DNA of 64,000 bases. Origin: Pseudomonadota bacterium. Its GTDB lineage: Bacteria; Pseudomonadota; Gammaproteobacteria; Burkholderiales; Burkholderiaceae. Positions 18,478 through 29,386 of the stretch are shown one piece after another. The stretch lies in assembly GCA_021783435.1 (NCBI GenBank), contig JAJXUC010000002.1:1-64000 (forward strand), given 5' to 3'. The notes under the pieces are model-generated. The model was not told where the DNA came from, did not search any database, and worked only from the letters and a program-made list of their open reading frames with translations. Every line of letters begins with the position of its first letter. Within the stretch, counting starts at the first letter, position 1. Made by a program: the position numbers and the translations under genes.

Positions 18478-20505
18478 TTATCGGATGAACCAACCGGACA
18501 GCAGCTTGCCCGGAACATAGAGCCACATGAACACCACCACGCCGCCGATCATGGCCAGGGCGTAGTAGTAGATGAAGCCGGTTTGCAGTTGGCGAATCAA
18601 GCCCGCGGCGACGCCGACCACGCGCGCCGTGCCGTTGACCAGCAGGCCGTCGATCAGGCCTGCATCGGCACCCCTCCACAAACCCTTGCCCACCAGGCGC
18701 GTGCCCGCGGCGATGATGTTCTCGTTGATCCAGTCCATGTAGTACTTGTGATCCAGCAAGACGTAGACCGGCTTGAACAGGCGCTCCACCGCAGCGGGAA
18801 AGGCCAGGTTCACCATATAGCCGTAATAGGCCACCGCAACACCAGCCACAGCCAGCCAGAGCGGCAAGGCGGTGAAAGCATGCATGGCCATCTGGAAGGA
18901 GCCGTGGAAATGCTCGGCCAGATCGGCCATGGCCGGGTGTGCCGCGGCATTGACGCTGATGGCCCCGTTGAAGAATCCGCCGAAGAGCAGCGGCTGGATC
19001 GTGAAGTAGCCGATCACGGCCGATGGAATGGCCAGCAGGATGAGGGGCAAGGTCACCACCCAGGGCGACTCGTGCGGCTCCAGGGGTCCGTGGTGATGGT
19101 CGTGGGCGTCATCGGCATGGTCGTCGTGCGCCGGCAGATCGCGGAAACGCTCCTTGCCGTGGAAGACCAGGAAATAGAGCCGGAAGCTGTACAGCGCGGT
19201 GACGAAGACACTGGCGGTGACGGCGAACGTGGCGAAACCCGAGCCCGCAAGGTTGCTGGCGCCTACCGCGTCGATGATGCTGTCCTTGGAATAAAAACCC
19301 GAGAAGAACGGCGTGCCGATCAAGGCCAGTGTTCCGATCAGGAAGGTGATCCAGGTGATCGGCATGTATTTGCGCAGGCCGCCCATGTGGCGGATGTCCT
19401 GGTCATGGTGCATGCCGATGATGACCGAACCCGCAGCGAGGAACAGCAGCGCCTTGAAGAACGCATGGGTCATGAGGTGGAAGATGGCGACGGAGTAGGC
19501 CGAAGCGCCCAGCGCCACCGTCATGTAGCCGAGTTGGGACAGTGTGGAATAGGCAACGACACGCTTGATGTCGTTCTGAATGACGCCGAGAAAGCCCATG
19601 AACAAGGCCGTGATGCTGCCGATGACCATGATGAAGGACAGCGCGGTGTTCGACAGCTCGAACAGCGGCGACATGCGCGCCACCATGAAGATGCCGGCCG
19701 TCACCATCGTGGCGGCGTGGATCAGCGCGGAGATGGGCGTCGGGCCTTCCATCGAATCGGGCAGCCAGACATGCAACGGGAACTGCGCGCTCTTGCCCAT
19801 GGCGCCGATGAACAGGCTGATGCAGATCACGGTCGTCAGCATCCAGTCAGTCCCGGGCAGGTGCAAGGCGACCAACCCGGGGGCCTTGGCAAAGATGGCG
19901 GTGTAGTTCAGGCTGCCGGTGTAGGCCAGGGCGAGGCCGATGCCGAGGATGAAGCCGAAGTCGCCGACACGGTTGACGATGAAGGCCTTCATGTTGGCGA
20001 AAACGGCCGTGGGCTTGGTGTACCAGAAGCCGATCAACAGATAGGACACCAGACCGACCGCTTCCCAGCCGAAGAAAAGCTGGAGCATGTTGTTGCTCAT
20101 CACCAGCATCAGCATGCTGAAGGTGAACAGGCTGATGTAGGCGAAGAAGCGCTGGTAGCCGGGATCGTCCGACATATAGCCGATGGTGTAGATGTGCACG
20201 CACATCGAGACGAAGGTGACCACCACCATCATGAGGGCCGACAGGCTGTCGATGAGGAAGCCGACGTCCATCTTCAGGCCGCCGACCTGCATCCAGGTGT
20301 AGACCGTGCCGTTGTAGTGAGCCCCACCCACCACCTGCATCAGCACCCAGGCCGACAAGGCGAAAGAGAGGGCAACGCTGGCGGTGGTGACGCTGTGACT
20401 GCCGACGCGGCCGATGGCCTTGCCGAACAGGCCGGCGATGATGGCGCCCACCAGCGGCGCCAGCGCGATGACCAGCAGGATGTTGGGATTGATCGTCTCA
20501 GCCAT
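18478..20505 (-). CDS. nuoL: NADH-quinone oxidoreductase subunit L
   Basis: This 675-residue subunit has the antiporter core (FFGWEAVGLVSYLLIGFW, SAQFPLHVWLPDSMEGPTPISALIHAATMVTAG, VVAYSTLSQLGYMTVALG) and a C-terminal extension that includes the lateral helix running along the membrane arm. The start is set at ATG 20505 (MAETINPN), four bases after the nuoK stop; the longer frame would run back through nuoK. A His/Asp-rich cytosolic loop (HDDHADDAHDHHHGP) interrupts the later part and is a likely metal-attracting, weakly conserved insert. Confidence 0.96.
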   Translation of the reverse strand: MAETINPNILLVIALAPLVGAIIAGLFGKAIGRVGSHSVTTASVALSFALSAWVLMQVVGGAHYNGTVYTWMQVGGLKMDVGFLIDSLSALMMVVVTFVSMCVHIYTIGYMSDDPGYQRFFAYISLFTFSMLMLVMSNNMLQLFFGWEAVGLVSYLLIGFWYTKPTAVFANMKAFIVNRVGDFGFILGIGLALAYTGSLNYTAIFAKAPGLVALHLPGTDWMLTTVICISLFIGAMGKSAQFPLHVWLPDSMEGPTPISALIHAATMVTAGIFMVARMSPLFELSNTALSFIMVIGSITALFMGFLGVIQNDIKRVVAYSTLSQLGYMTVALGASAYSVAIFHLMTHAFFKALLFLAAGSVIIGMHHDQDIRHMGGLRKYMPITWITFLIGTLALIGTPFFSGFYSKDSIIDAVGASNLAGSGFATFAVTASVFVTALYSFRLYFLVFHGKERFRDLPAHDDHADDAHDHHHGPLEPHESPWVVTLPLILLAIPSAVIGYFTIQPLLFGGFFNGAISVNAAAHPAMADLAEHFHGSFQMAMHAFTALPLWLAVAGVAVAYYGYMVNLAFPAAVERLFKPVYVLLDHKYYMDWINENIIAAGTRLVGKGLWRGADAGLIDGLLVNGTARVVGVAAGLIRQLQTGFIYYYALAMIGGVVVFMWLYVPGKLLSGWFIR

Positions 20506-20509
20506 GCCT

Positions 20510-20824
20510 TTAGCCCTTGAGGTGGTCGAGTTCGTCCACGTTGATCGTGGACAGGTTGCGGAACAGCACCACCAGGATGGCCAGGCCGATGGCCGACTCG
20601 GCCGCGGCCACAGTGAGAATGAAAAACACGAACACCTGGCCGTCCATGCTCTGCAGGTCATGCGAGAAGGCAATGAAGTTGAGGTTCACCGCCAGCAGCA
20701 TCAGTTCGATGGCCATCAGAATCACGATGAGGTTGCGCCGGTTGAGAAAAATCCCAACCACCGAGATGGCGAACAGGATGGCGCCGAGCACCAGGTAATG
20801 CGCGAGACTGAGCGATCCCAACAT
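20510..20824 (-). CDS. nuoK: NADH-quinone oxidoreductase subunit K
   Basis: This 104-residue, three-helix membrane subunit contains the conserved glutamates of the proton path in [14 protein letters not shown] and [15 protein letters not shown]. Length and sequence are typical. It sits 3 bases after the nuoJ stop and 4 bases before nuoL, so translation is probably coupled. Confidence 0.97.
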   Translation of the reverse strand: MLGSLSLAHYLVLGAILFAISVVGIFLNRRNLIVILMAIELMLLAVNLNFIAFSHDLQSMDGQVFVFFILTVAAAESAIGLAILVVLFRNLSTINVDELDHLKG

Positions 20825-20827
20825 GGC

Positions 20828-21463
20828 TTACTCCTTGCCTTCGGCTTTCATCTGCACCAGACGCACGCGATCCTGGCGCCGCACCTTGAGTTGTTCGGAC
20901 ACCTGCATCGCCTTGGTGTCCTTGCGACGGCGCAGGGTCAGGGAAATGGCGGCGATGATGGCCACCAGCAGGATGACCGCTGCGATTTCCAGCGGATAAA
21001 GGTAATGGGTGTACAACACCAGGCCCAGGGCATTGGTGTTGGGCAACTGCGCCAGCGCATGCGCAACCGGCGTGGAAGGCTGACCGCCGATCTGTGCAGC
21101 AGCGGTCTGCCCGCCGATCTGAAAGGCCTGCATCAGCACCGCGGCCATTTCCAGCACGATGAACACACCCACCAGGGCGGCAACCGGGAAGTACCGCCAA
21201 AAACCCTGCCGCAAGCGGTCGATATTGATGTCGAGCATCATCACGACGAACAGGAACAGCACCATCACGGCGCCGACATACACCAGCACCAGCACGATGG
21301 CGAGGAACTCGGCCCGCAGCAGCATCCAGATGGTGGCTGCCTGGAAGAACGCGAGCACGAGATACAGCGCCGAGTGCACAGGGTTGCGCGCGGTGATCAC
21401 GCGGAAGGCGGCGAACAGCAGCACGGCGGAAAAGATGTAGAACAGTGCGGTTTGGATGGTCAT
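20828..21463 (-). CDS. nuoJ: NADH-quinone oxidoreductase subunit J
   Basis: This 211-residue membrane subunit has five hydrophobic helices (IFSAVLLFAAFRVITARNPVHSALYLVLAFFQ; FLAIVLVLVYVGAVMVLFLFVVMML) and a basic C-terminal tail. The start is set at MTIQTALFYIF; the frame extends 39 codons upstream, but that part is not conserved. The 144-base gap to nuoI is the widest inside the operon and contains a 7-bp hairpin ending three bases before this start codon. Confidence 0.95.
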   Translation of the reverse strand: MTIQTALFYIFSAVLLFAAFRVITARNPVHSALYLVLAFFQAATIWMLLRAEFLAIVLVLVYVGAVMVLFLFVVMMLDINIDRLRQGFWRYFPVAALVGVFIVLEMAAVLMQAFQIGGQTAAAQIGGQPSTPVAHALAQLPNTNALGLVLYTHYLYPLEIAAVILLVAIIAAISLTLRRRKDTKAMQVSEQLKVRRQDRVRLVQMKAEGKE

Positions 21464-21466
21464 GGT

Positions 21467-21500
21467 GTGGGACGGCAGCAGCGTCGGCGCGTTGTCCCAC
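21467..21500 (-). promoter_or_regulatory. inverted repeat in the nuoI-nuoJ gap, next to the nuoJ start
   Basis: GTGGGAC and its exact complement GTCCCAC are separated by 20 bases and end three bases before the nuoJ ATG. In the mRNA the stem would cover the position of the ribosome binding site. The gap (21464-21607) is 144 bases in an operon whose other gaps are below 50. I see no promoter in it with confidence. A translational control element or an RNA processing site are both possible. Confidence 0.35.
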
Positions 21501-21607
21501 CGTCCTGCCGCCTGGGGCTGCAGGCTGCCTCCGGATCCTGGAGCGGGTGGTGGAGCAACGAAACACCGGTCAGGAAACACGCGAGGTGTTCACAGCCGGC
21601 AAGGCCT

Positions 21608-22096
21608 TCAGCGGTATTTGGCGTCGGCCTCCTTGTTGGGCGCGATTTCGTGTTCGTAGCGGTCGCCGACAGCCAGCAGCATGTCCTTGGTGAAATACAG
21701 ATCACCGCGCTGCTCGCCGTGGTACTCGAAGATATGGGTTTCGACAATCGAATCGACCGGGCAGCTTTCTTCGCAGAAACCGCAGAAGATGCATTTGGTC
21801 AGGTCGATGTCGTAGCGTGTGGTGCGACGGGTACCGTCCTCGCGTTGCTCGCTCTCGATCGTGATCGCCAGCGCCGGGCATACCGCTTCGCAGAGCTTGC
21901 AGGCAATGCAGCGCTCCTCGCCGTTGGGGTAGCGACGCAAAGCGTGCAGACCGCGAAAACGCGGCGACATGGGCGTCTTTTCTTCCGGATACTGCACCGT
22001 GATCTTGCGATGAAACGCGTGCTTGCCGGTCAGGGCCAGGCCCTTGAAGAGCTCAACCAGAAAAAAACTGTTGAAGGTGTCGCGAACTGCGGCCAT
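21608..22096 (-). CDS. nuoI: NADH-quinone oxidoreductase subunit I, two [4Fe-4S]
   Basis: This 162-residue ferredoxin-like subunit carries clusters N6a and N6b, with cysteine motifs [12 protein letters not shown] and [12 protein letters not shown]. It passes electrons from NuoG to NuoB. The start is set at [19 protein letters not shown], 14 bases after the nuoH stop; a longer frame would overlap nuoH and is not conserved. Confidence 0.97.
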   Translation of the reverse strand: MAAVRDTFNSFFLVELFKGLALTGKHAFHRKITVQYPEEKTPMSPRFRGLHALRRYPNGEERCIACKLCEAVCPALAITIESEQREDGTRRTTRYDIDLTKCIFCGFCEESCPVDSIVETHIFEYHGEQRGDLYFTKDMLLAVGDRYEHEIAPNKEADAKYR

Positions 22097-22110
22097 GTTT
22101 GTATTCCGGT

Positions 22111-23172
22111 TCAGTTCCAGATCGACCAGGTGGTCTGCATCCAGGCGCCGATCAGCACCAGCCAGACGAGTGTGACGGGAATGAAGATTTTCCAACCCAG
22201 GCGCATGATCTGGTCGTAACGATAACGCGGGAAGGTGGCGCGCACCCAGATGAAGATGGAGACCACCAGGAAGCCCTTGATGCCCAGCCAGATCCAGCCC
22301 GGAATGAAGCCGAGGAACGACACCGGTGCATCCCAGCCACCCAAGAACATGATCACGGCGAGGAAGGACACCAGGATCATGTTGGCGTATTCGGCCAGGA
22401 AAAACAGCGCGAACGACATGCCGGAATATTCCACCATGTGGCCGGCGACGATTTCTGATTCACCCTCGACGACGTCGAAGGGATGGCGGTTGGTCTCGGC
22501 GATGCCGGAAATGAGATACACCACGAAGATGGGCAGCAGCGGCAGCCAGTTCCAGGACAGGAAGTTGAGCCCCATGCTGGCGAACTGGCCTTTCATCTGG
22601 CCCATGACGATTTGCGTCAGATTCAGGCTGCCGGAAACCATCAGCACGACCACCAGGCAAAAGCCCATGGCGATTTCGTAGCTCACCATCTGCGCCGAGG
22701 CACGCATCGCCCCGAGGAAAGCGTACTTCGAGTTGGACGCCCAGCCCGCAATGATGATGCCGTAGACCTCGAGCGAGGTGATGGCCAGCAGCAGCAGCAG
22801 TCCGGCGTTCACATTGGCCAGCGCCACATCGGGCCCGAAGGGCATGACCGACCACGCGGCGAGCGCCGGCATGATGGTCATGATGGGCCCGAGGATGAAC
22901 AGGAACTGGCTGGCCTGTGTCGGGACGATGATTTCCTTGAAGATGAATTTCAGGCCGTCGGCGATGGGTTGCAGCAGGCCGAAGGGACCGACCCGGTTGG
23001 GGCCGATGCGCACCTGAATCCAGCCGATGAGTTTGCGCTCCCACAGCGTGAGGTAGGCGACGGCGATGAACAGCGGCAAGACGATGGCGACGATCTTGAT
23101 GATGTTCCAAACGACCGGCCAAGCGACCGGGCCGAGCAGGTTCAAACCACCGGAATTGAAGGTGTCGAGCAT
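22111..23172 (-). CDS. nuoH: NADH-quinone oxidoreductase subunit H
   Basis: This 353-residue membrane subunit has eight or more helices and forms the quinone-binding chamber with NuoB and NuoD. Signature stretches are [32 protein letters not shown] and [31 protein letters not shown], containing the conserved Glu residues of the quinone/proton coupling loop. It starts three bases after the nuoG stop. Confidence 0.97.
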   Translation of the reverse strand: MLDTFNSGGLNLLGPVAWPVVWNIIKIVAIVLPLFIAVAYLTLWERKLIGWIQVRIGPNRVGPFGLLQPIADGLKFIFKEIIVPTQASQFLFILGPIMTIMPALAAWSVMPFGPDVALANVNAGLLLLLAITSLEVYGIIIAGWASNSKYAFLGAMRASAQMVSYEIAMGFCLVVVLMVSGSLNLTQIVMGQMKGQFASMGLNFLSWNWLPLLPIFVVYLISGIAETNRHPFDVVEGESEIVAGHMVEYSGMSFALFFLAEYANMILVSFLAVIMFLGGWDAPVSFLGFIPGWIWLGIKGFLVVSIFIWVRATFPRYRYDQIMRLGWKIFIPVTLVWLVLIGAWMQTTWSIWN

Positions 23173-23175
23173 GGG

Positions 23176-25554
23176 TCAGACCTTGTGCACGGAAACCGCA
23201 CCGAACATGGGCCCGAGGCCCGCGGTCGCAGGATGGGCTGTGGGAATGCGTGCCACACCAGAGGCCAGACCGGCATCGCGCCGCGCCGGCAACTCGGCGC
23301 TGTTCGCACCCTGTTTGACCGTGACGCGATCGCCGGGTTGCAGTCCCAGACGCTCCCAGGCGTCTGGCGGAAGTGCGATCTGCCCGGCCAGGCGCGCATC
23401 GCGCGTTTGCTGCAGCGAGGTTGAGCGGCGCACGATGGCATCGCTGCTGTAAATCGGCACTTCGGCCAGACGCTCGAAAGCATCGGTCGATTGGGCGACC
23501 TGATCCTGTACGGCTGAAGACGCAATCTCGAGACTGGCGGGCAGCGGACTATCGATGTGCTGCCCCAGCGTGGAGGCGATATCCAGGTCATGCAGCGCCG
23601 CTTCGCGCACGGCCTCGAGGGTGTCGTACTCGAATCCCACCAGGCCGAGTTGATCGGCAAGCACGCGCAAGACTTTCCAGGCGGGGCGCGATAGTCCCGG
23701 GCTACCCACCACCGGATTGAAGGTTTGCAAAACGCCCTCGCAGTTCACCAGGCTGCCCGCCGTTTCGCTGAACGGCGCAATCGGCAGCAGCACCTGGGCG
23801 TAGTCGGTCGCGCCATGTCGGTAGGCGCTCAAAGCCACCACAAAAGCCGACCGACGCATGGCCGCAATCGCAAGAGCCGCGTCCTGCGTGTCGAGTTCGG
23901 GTTCGACATTCAACAAGAGCATCGCTGCAGGTGGGGTGCGCAGCATTTGCGCGGCGTTCAGACCGCCCTGTCGCGGCATGGCTCCAACGAGATGGGCACC
24001 AACCGTGTTGCCACCCTCGACTGTGTAGCCAAAGCTCGCGCCGGTGCGCGCGGCTATCCAGCGCCCCAGGACTTCGAGTTGCGCCGCCTGGGGATGCTGC
24101 GCGGCGGCATTGCCCAGCAGCACGGCCTTGCGCTGGCCGGCGAGCAAACCGAGAGCGACGCGCCGGGCGGTTTCACCGGCTTGCAGCCCCGCAAGCGCGG
24201 ACGGGGCCTCGATACCCTGTTCCGCAGCCACCGCCGCGGCCACTTCGGCCAGGCCGCGCAACCACCGACTGGGCGGTTGCACCATGCGCGCGTGCAGCGG
24301 CATGAGGGCGTCGTCGTCAGCCGCGTGCAGCAGACTGATCTTGGCACCCGAGCGGGCGGCGCGGCGCAGCTTGGCGGCGAGCAACGGGTGGTCCTTGCGC
24401 AGGAAGGAACCGACGATCAGTGCTGATTGCAGATGCCGGACATCGGCAAGCGGCAGACCGAGCCAGGGAATGGCGGAACCCTGCGCGCGAGCCGCATCCG
24501 CGGAAAAATCCGATTGGCGCAGGCGGAAGTCGATGTTCTCGCTGCCGAGCGCGCGCACCAGCTTGCTCAGCAGAAATAGCTCCTCGAGCGTGCTTTGCGG
24601 CGTGGCCAGTCCGCCCAGGGCCTGCGGACCATCGACCTCGATTACACGCTTGAGACCCTGCGCCACATAGCCGAGCGCGGTGGGCCAGTCCGTCTCGCGC
24701 CACTGTTCACCGTTGCGGATCATGGGCTGGGTCAGGCGCTCGGGACTGTTGAGTCCTTCGTAGCTGAAGCGATCACGGTCGGAAATCCAGCATTCGTTGA
24801 TGGCCTCGTTGTCTTGCGGCACCACGCGCATGACGCGGTTGTTCTTCACCTGCATCACCAGATTGCTGCCCAGGCTGTCGTGGGGGCTGATGGAGGCGCG
24901 ACGCGAGAGTTCCCAGGTGCGCGCAGCGAATCGGAAGGGCTTGCTGGTGAGTGCCCCGACCGGGCAGATGTCGATCATGTTGCCCGAGAGTTCGGAGTCG
25001 ATCGAGCCCTCGAGAAAGGTGGTGATTTCGGAATGCTCGCCACGGTTGGCCATGCCGAGTTCCATGATGCCTGCGACCTCCTGGCCGAAGCGCACGCAGC
25101 GTGTGCAGTGAATGCAGCGCGTCATCTCCTCCATGGCCACGAGAGGACCGGCGTTCTTGTGGAACACCACACGCTTTTCTTCGCTGTAGCGCGAAGACGA
25201 GGCACCGTACCCCACGGCCAGGTCTTGCAACTGGCATTCACCCCCTTGGTCGCAAATCGGGCAATCGAGCGGATGGTTGATGAGCAGCAGTTCCATGACG
25301 CCCTTCTGCGCCTGGATGGCCTTATCCGAATGGGTTCGCACGATCATGCCCTGGGCCACGGGGGTGGCACAGGCCGGCAAGGGTTTGGGGGCCTTTTCCA
25401 CGTCGACCAGGCACATGCGGCAATTGGCCGCGATGGACAGCTTCGGGTGGTAACAGAAGTGCGGGACGTAGATGTCGAGTTTGTGCGTGGCATCCATCAC
25501 CATGGAGCCTTCGGGCACCTCGACCTTGCGTCCGTCGATTTCCAGTTCAACCAT
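23176..25554 (-). CDS. nuoG: NADH-quinone oxidoreductase subunit G
   Basis: This 792-residue subunit of the peripheral arm has an N-terminal [2Fe-2S] ferredoxin domain (HFCYHPKLSIAANCRMCLVDV) and the CPICDQGGECQLQD motif. These are followed by the HCTRCVRF-type 4Fe-4S site and a molybdopterin-oxidoreductase-like domain with no evident cofactor role. It relays electrons from NuoE/NuoF to NuoI. Length is typical for betaproteobacteria. It follows nuoF after 46 bases. Confidence 0.97.
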   Translation of the reverse strand: MVELEIDGRKVEVPEGSMVMDATHKLDIYVPHFCYHPKLSIAANCRMCLVDVEKAPKPLPACATPVAQGMIVRTHSDKAIQAQKGVMELLLINHPLDCPICDQGGECQLQDLAVGYGASSSRYSEEKRVVFHKNAGPLVAMEEMTRCIHCTRCVRFGQEVAGIMELGMANRGEHSEITTFLEGSIDSELSGNMIDICPVGALTSKPFRFAARTWELSRRASISPHDSLGSNLVMQVKNNRVMRVVPQDNEAINECWISDRDRFSYEGLNSPERLTQPMIRNGEQWRETDWPTALGYVAQGLKRVIEVDGPQALGGLATPQSTLEELFLLSKLVRALGSENIDFRLRQSDFSADAARAQGSAIPWLGLPLADVRHLQSALIVGSFLRKDHPLLAAKLRRAARSGAKISLLHAADDDALMPLHARMVQPPSRWLRGLAEVAAAVAAEQGIEAPSALAGLQAGETARRVALGLLAGQRKAVLLGNAAAQHPQAAQLEVLGRWIAARTGASFGYTVEGGNTVGAHLVGAMPRQGGLNAAQMLRTPPAAMLLLNVEPELDTQDAALAIAAMRRSAFVVALSAYRHGATDYAQVLLPIAPFSETAGSLVNCEGVLQTFNPVVGSPGLSRPAWKVLRVLADQLGLVGFEYDTLEAVREAALHDLDIASTLGQHIDSPLPASLEIASSAVQDQVAQSTDAFERLAEVPIYSSDAIVRRSTSLQQTRDARLAGQIALPPDAWERLGLQPGDRVTVKQGANSAELPARRDAGLASGVARIPTAHPATAGLGPMFGAVSVHKV

Positions 25555-25600
25555 GTTGTGTCAACCTCGTGTGCAGGCGATGCAAGGAGCTGCGCGATCG

Positions 25601-26935
25601 TCAGACATACGCAGGCACGATGCAGGTTTTGTGTTCGATGTGGTGCTCGAATTCGGCGCGGAAATGCTTGATGAAGGACTTGACCGGCATGGCCGCCGCA
25701 TCCCCCAGAGCGCAAATCGTGCGCCCGGCAATGTTGTCGGACACCGAGTTGAGTGCGTCCAGGTCTTCCGGCCGGCCCTTGCCATGCTCGATGCGGTGGA
25801 CCATGCGGTACAGCCAGCCAGTCCCTTCGCGACAGGGTGTGCACTGGCCACAGGACTCGTGCTGATAGAAGTAGGACAGGCGCATCAAGGACTTCACCAT
25901 GCAGCGCGTGTCGTTGAGCACGATGACCGCTCCCGACCCCAGCATAGATCCGGCCTTGGCGATGGAGTCGTAGTCCATCGTGCAGTCCATGACGATATTG
26001 GCCGGAAGCACCGGCGCCGATGAGCCGCCGGGAATCACGGCTTTGAGCGCCCTGCCCTCGCGCATGCCACCAGCCAGCGCCAGGAGTTTGGAGAAAGGTG
26101 TGCCCATGGGGACTTCATAGTTGCCGGGCAACGCGACGTCACCGGAAACCGAGTAGATCTTGGTGCCGCCGTTGTTGGGTTTGCCGCATTCCAGATAGGC
26201 CTGTCCGCCGTTGCGGATGATCCAGGGCACAGCGGCAAAGGTCTCGGTATTGTTGATGGTGGTGGGCTTGCCGTACAGGCCGAAACTGGCAGGGAACGGC
26301 GGCTTGAAACGCGGCTGGCCCTTCTTGCCCTCCAGCGATTCGAGAAGCGCGGTTTCTTCGCCGCAGATGTAGGCGCCGAAACCATGCGAGGCATGCAACT
26401 GAAAGCTGTAGGCGCTGCCGAGAATGTTGTCGCCGAGATAGCCGGCGGCACGCGCTTCGTCCAAGGCATCTTCGAAGCGGTCGTAATCCTCGAAGATTTC
26501 GCCGTGGATGTAGTTGTAGCCCACGCTGATGCCCATGGCATAGGCGGCGATGATCATGCCCTCGATGACGATATGCGGGTTGAAGCGCAGGATGTCACGA
26601 TCCTTGAACGTTCCGGGTTCGCCTTCGTCCGAGTTGCACACCAGATACTTCTGGCCCGGGAACTGGCGCGGCATGAAGCTCCACTTCAGACCGGTTGGAA
26701 AACCGGCGCCGCCACGCCCCCGCAAGGCCGAGAGTTTGATGTCGGCGATGACTTGTTCCGGGGTCATGCCCGCGCCGCCATCGACTCCAAGAATTTTGCG
26801 CAAGGCGCGGTAGCCATCGCGGGCCACGTAATCGTTCAGGCGCCAGTTCTTGCCGTCCAACCCCAGCAGAATTTGCGGCGAGAGATGATGGCCATGGAAA
26901 CAACTCTCCCGGCCCGTGGATGCATAGGCACTCAT
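25601..26935 (-). CDS. nuoF: NADH-quinone oxidoreductase subunit F, FMN and NADH site
   Basis: This 444-residue flavoprotein subunit has the glycine-rich NADH/FMN motif [15 protein letters not shown], the downstream [18 protein letters not shown], and the N3 [4Fe-4S] ligands in [12 protein letters not shown]. It oxidises NADH at the tip of the peripheral arm. The ATG overlaps the nuoE stop as ATGA, so the two are translationally coupled. Confidence 0.97.
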   Translation of the reverse strand: MSAYASTGRESCFHGHHLSPQILLGLDGKNWRLNDYVARDGYRALRKILGVDGGAGMTPEQVIADIKLSALRGRGGAGFPTGLKWSFMPRQFPGQKYLVCNSDEGEPGTFKDRDILRFNPHIVIEGMIIAAYAMGISVGYNYIHGEIFEDYDRFEDALDEARAAGYLGDNILGSAYSFQLHASHGFGAYICGEETALLESLEGKKGQPRFKPPFPASFGLYGKPTTINNTETFAAVPWIIRNGGQAYLECGKPNNGGTKIYSVSGDVALPGNYEVPMGTPFSKLLALAGGMREGRALKAVIPGGSSAPVLPANIVMDCTMDYDSIAKAGSMLGSGAVIVLNDTRCMVKSLMRLSYFYQHESCGQCTPCREGTGWLYRMVHRIEHGKGRPEDLDALNSVSDNIAGRTICALGDAAAMPVKSFIKHFRAEFEHHIEHKTCIVPAYV

Positions 26936-27432
26936 GCTGCATCTCCTTTAGCCGCCTGGCGGCGCAGATCGTCGATCAACAGATCGATCTGCGCGTTGCC
27001 GAGAAAGCTGCACATGCGACGGTCGTTCACCAGAGCCACGGGTGCGTCACCACAGGCGCCCAGGCATTCGCTTTCCTGCAGCGTGAACATGCCGTCGGCC
27101 GTGGTCTCGCCCAGGGCAATGCCCAGTTTCTGGCTGAGATAGTGCAGCGCTTGCGCGCCACCGCCGAGTTGACAAGGCAGATTGGTGCACACGTTGAGCT
27201 TGAAGCGCCCGACCGGTCGGGTGTTGAACATGTTGTAGAAGGTCACGACCTCGTGCACTGCGATGGCCGGGATGCCGATGTAGTCGGCGACTTCGCGCTC
27301 GGACTCCGAGGAAATCCAGCCGCGCTCGAGTTGCACGATGGCCAACGCGGCAATGACCGCGGACTGCCGCTGATCGGCGGGATACTTGGCCAGTTCGCGG
27401 TCGATGCGCTGGCGTGTGGTTTCTGACAGCAT
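26932..27432 (-). CDS. nuoE: NADH-quinone oxidoreductase subunit E, [2Fe-2S]
   Basis: This 166-residue thioredoxin-like subunit binds cluster N1a through CTNLPCQ and CLGACGDAP. It partners NuoF. The start is chosen at [18 protein letters not shown], five bases after the nuoD stop, instead of a frame that would overlap nuoD. The stop overlaps the nuoF start. Confidence 0.96.
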   Translation of the reverse strand: MLSETTRQRIDRELAKYPADQRQSAVIAALAIVQLERGWISSESEREVADYIGIPAIAVHEVVTFYNMFNTRPVGRFKLNVCTNLPCQLGGGAQALHYLSQKLGIALGETTADGMFTLQESECLGACGDAPVALVNDRRMCSFLGNAQIDLLIDDLRRQAAKGDAA

Positions 27433-27436
27433 GGGT

Positions 27437-28690
27437 TTATCGATCGATTTCGCCGAACACAATATCCATCGTGCCGATGATGGCCACGGCATCCGCAATC
27501 ATGTGGCCGCGCGACATTTCGTCCATCGCCGCCAGGTGCGGGAAACCTGGCGCACGGATTTTCAGGCGGAAGGGCTTGTTGGAACCGTCGGAGACGATGT
27601 AGATGCCAAACTCGCCCTTGGGATGCTCCACCGCCGCGTACGACTGCCCCTCAGGCACATGAAAACCTTCGGAGAACAGCTTGAAGTGGTGGATCAGCTC
27701 TTCCATGCTGGTTTTCATCTCGACCCGGGATGGCGGTGCCACCTTGTGGTTATCGGTGATGACCGGCCCGGGATGGGCGCGCAGCCAGGCCACGCACTGC
27801 TGAATGATGCGGTTGGACTGCCGCATTTCCTCCATGCGCACCAGATAGCGGTCGTAGCAGTCGCCTTCCTTGCCGACCGGGACGTCGAACTCCATGTCCG
27901 CGTAGACGTCGTACGGCTGGTTCTTGCGCAAATCCCAGACGATGCCCGAACCTCGGAGCATCGGACCGCTGAGCCCAAGCTGCAAAGCACGCTCGGGGGA
28001 TACGACGCCGATGCCCACGGTTCGCTGCTTCCAGATGCGATTGTCGGTCAACAGGGTTTCGTATTCGTCGACATACCTGGGAAAGCGTTGCGTGAAATCG
28101 TCGATGAAATCCAGCAATGAGCCCTGCCGGTTGCTGTTGAGGACCTTGGTATCGCGCGGACCATGCACACTGGACTCGCGGTACTGAGGCATGACGTCCG
28201 GCAGGTCGCGATAAACCCCTCCCGGCCGAAAATAGGCAGCATGCATGCGCGCACCCGATGCCGCCTCGTACATGTCGAACAGGTCTTCACGCTCGCGAAA
28301 GGCGTAGAGGAAGATGGTCATCGCGCCGCAGTCCAGGCCATGCGCGCCCAGCCACAGCAGGTGGTTCAACAGCCGGGTGATCTCGGCGAACATGACGCGG
28401 ATGTACTGCGCGCGCACGGGCACGTCGACTCCCAGCAGTTTCTCGATGGCCAGGACATAGGCATGCTCGTTGCACATCATGGAGACATAGTCCAACCGGT
28501 CCATGTACGGCAGCGCCTGCATGTAGGTGCGCGTTTCGGCCAGCTTTTCGGTGGCGCGATGCAGCAAGCCGATATGGGGGTCGGCTCGCTGGATGACTTC
28601 GCCATCGAGTTCCAGCACCAGCCGCAACACGCCATGTGCTGCCGGGTGCTGCGGTCCGAAGTTGAGGGTGTAGTTCTTGATCTCGGCCAT
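27437..28690 (-). CDS. nuoD: NADH-quinone oxidoreductase subunit D
   Basis: This 417-residue, 49-kDa-type subunit is related to NiFe-hydrogenase large subunits. [15 protein letters not shown] is the quinone-site loop with the key His, and the family C-terminus (DIVFGEIDR) is intact. It forms the quinone pocket with NuoB. It is a separate gene from nuoC, unlike the fused nuoCD of enterics. Confidence 0.97.
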   Translation of the reverse strand: MAEIKNYTLNFGPQHPAAHGVLRLVLELDGEVIQRADPHIGLLHRATEKLAETRTYMQALPYMDRLDYVSMMCNEHAYVLAIEKLLGVDVPVRAQYIRVMFAEITRLLNHLLWLGAHGLDCGAMTIFLYAFREREDLFDMYEAASGARMHAAYFRPGGVYRDLPDVMPQYRESSVHGPRDTKVLNSNRQGSLLDFIDDFTQRFPRYVDEYETLLTDNRIWKQRTVGIGVVSPERALQLGLSGPMLRGSGIVWDLRKNQPYDVYADMEFDVPVGKEGDCYDRYLVRMEEMRQSNRIIQQCVAWLRAHPGPVITDNHKVAPPSRVEMKTSMEELIHHFKLFSEGFHVPEGQSYAAVEHPKGEFGIYIVSDGSNKPFRLKIRAPGFPHLAAMDEMSRGHMIADAVAIIGTMDIVFGEIDR

Positions 28691-28706
28691 GGTCGTCCAG
28701 GGTGGT

Positions 28707-29339
28707 TCAGGCCGTAGGGCGGGGGGGCTTGGGACCGACCGGCTTGAGCCCGCCGTAGCCGGCCTCCCGCACGATGCGTGGCACGATTTCGCGCGGTTCG
28801 ATCGTCACGGGCTGGTAGATGACGCGGCGACGCTCGGGGTCGTAGCGCATCTCGACCGTGCCGCTGATAGGGAAGTCCTTGCGGAAAGGATGGCCGATGA
28901 AACCATAGTCGGTCAGCAAGCGCCGCAGATCATTGTGGCCTTCGAAGACCACGCCGTAGAGGTCGAAGGCTTCGCGTTCATACCAGTTGGCGCTGTTCCA
29001 GATGGCGTCAACCGAAGGCACGACCGGCATGTCATCGTCGTCGGCCCACATCCGCACTCTGACACGCTGGTTGAGGCTGACCGAAAGCAGGTGCAGCACG
29101 ACGGCGTAACGCCTACCCTGCCAGGGTCCGTTGGCGTAGCCCTGATAGTCGACGACGCAGAGATCGATGAGCTGCTCGAAGCGCAACGACGCCTGGTCGC
29201 GCAGGATGGAGCATGCATCGAGGTAAAGAGCCGACGGAACGTCGATGGTGATTGCTTCCACGGCCCACGCCATGGATGCGATGCGCTCGCCCAATTGTTG
29301 CTGTAGATCGTGCTGGAGTTGTTCGAGTTTGCTGGGCAT
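28707..29339 (-). CDS. nuoC: NADH-quinone oxidoreductase subunit C
   Basis: This 210-residue, 30-kDa-type subunit carries the family signature [37 protein letters not shown]. The start is set at [12 protein letters not shown]; the frame runs 17 codons further upstream into the nuoB-nuoC gap without conservation. It docks NuoD and NuoB and carries no cofactor. Confidence 0.96.
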   Translation of the reverse strand: MPSKLEQLQHDLQQQLGERIASMAWAVEAITIDVPSALYLDACSILRDQASLRFEQLIDLCVVDYQGYANGPWQGRRYAVVLHLLSVSLNQRVRVRMWADDDDMPVVPSVDAIWNSANWYEREAFDLYGVVFEGHNDLRRLLTDYGFIGHPFRKDFPISGTVEMRYDPERRRVIYQPVTIEPREIVPRIVREAGYGGLKPVGPKPPRPTA

Positions 29340-29386
29340 CGGGGTATGCTGGAATGACGCTGGATTCAGTGCTCGGCAGGACGGGC

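Noticed and set aside
15831..20520. Very long plus-strand frames (698 and 683 codons) rich in His, Asp and Gln opposite nuoM, nuoN and nuoL
   Set aside because: They mirror the Met/Leu/Ile/Val codons of membrane helices. They show no conserved motif and the nuo genes are certain.
20414..22219. 601-codon plus-strand frame opposite nuoI-nuoL
   Set aside because: Runs across several real genes and their gaps; same His/Gln-rich shadow composition.
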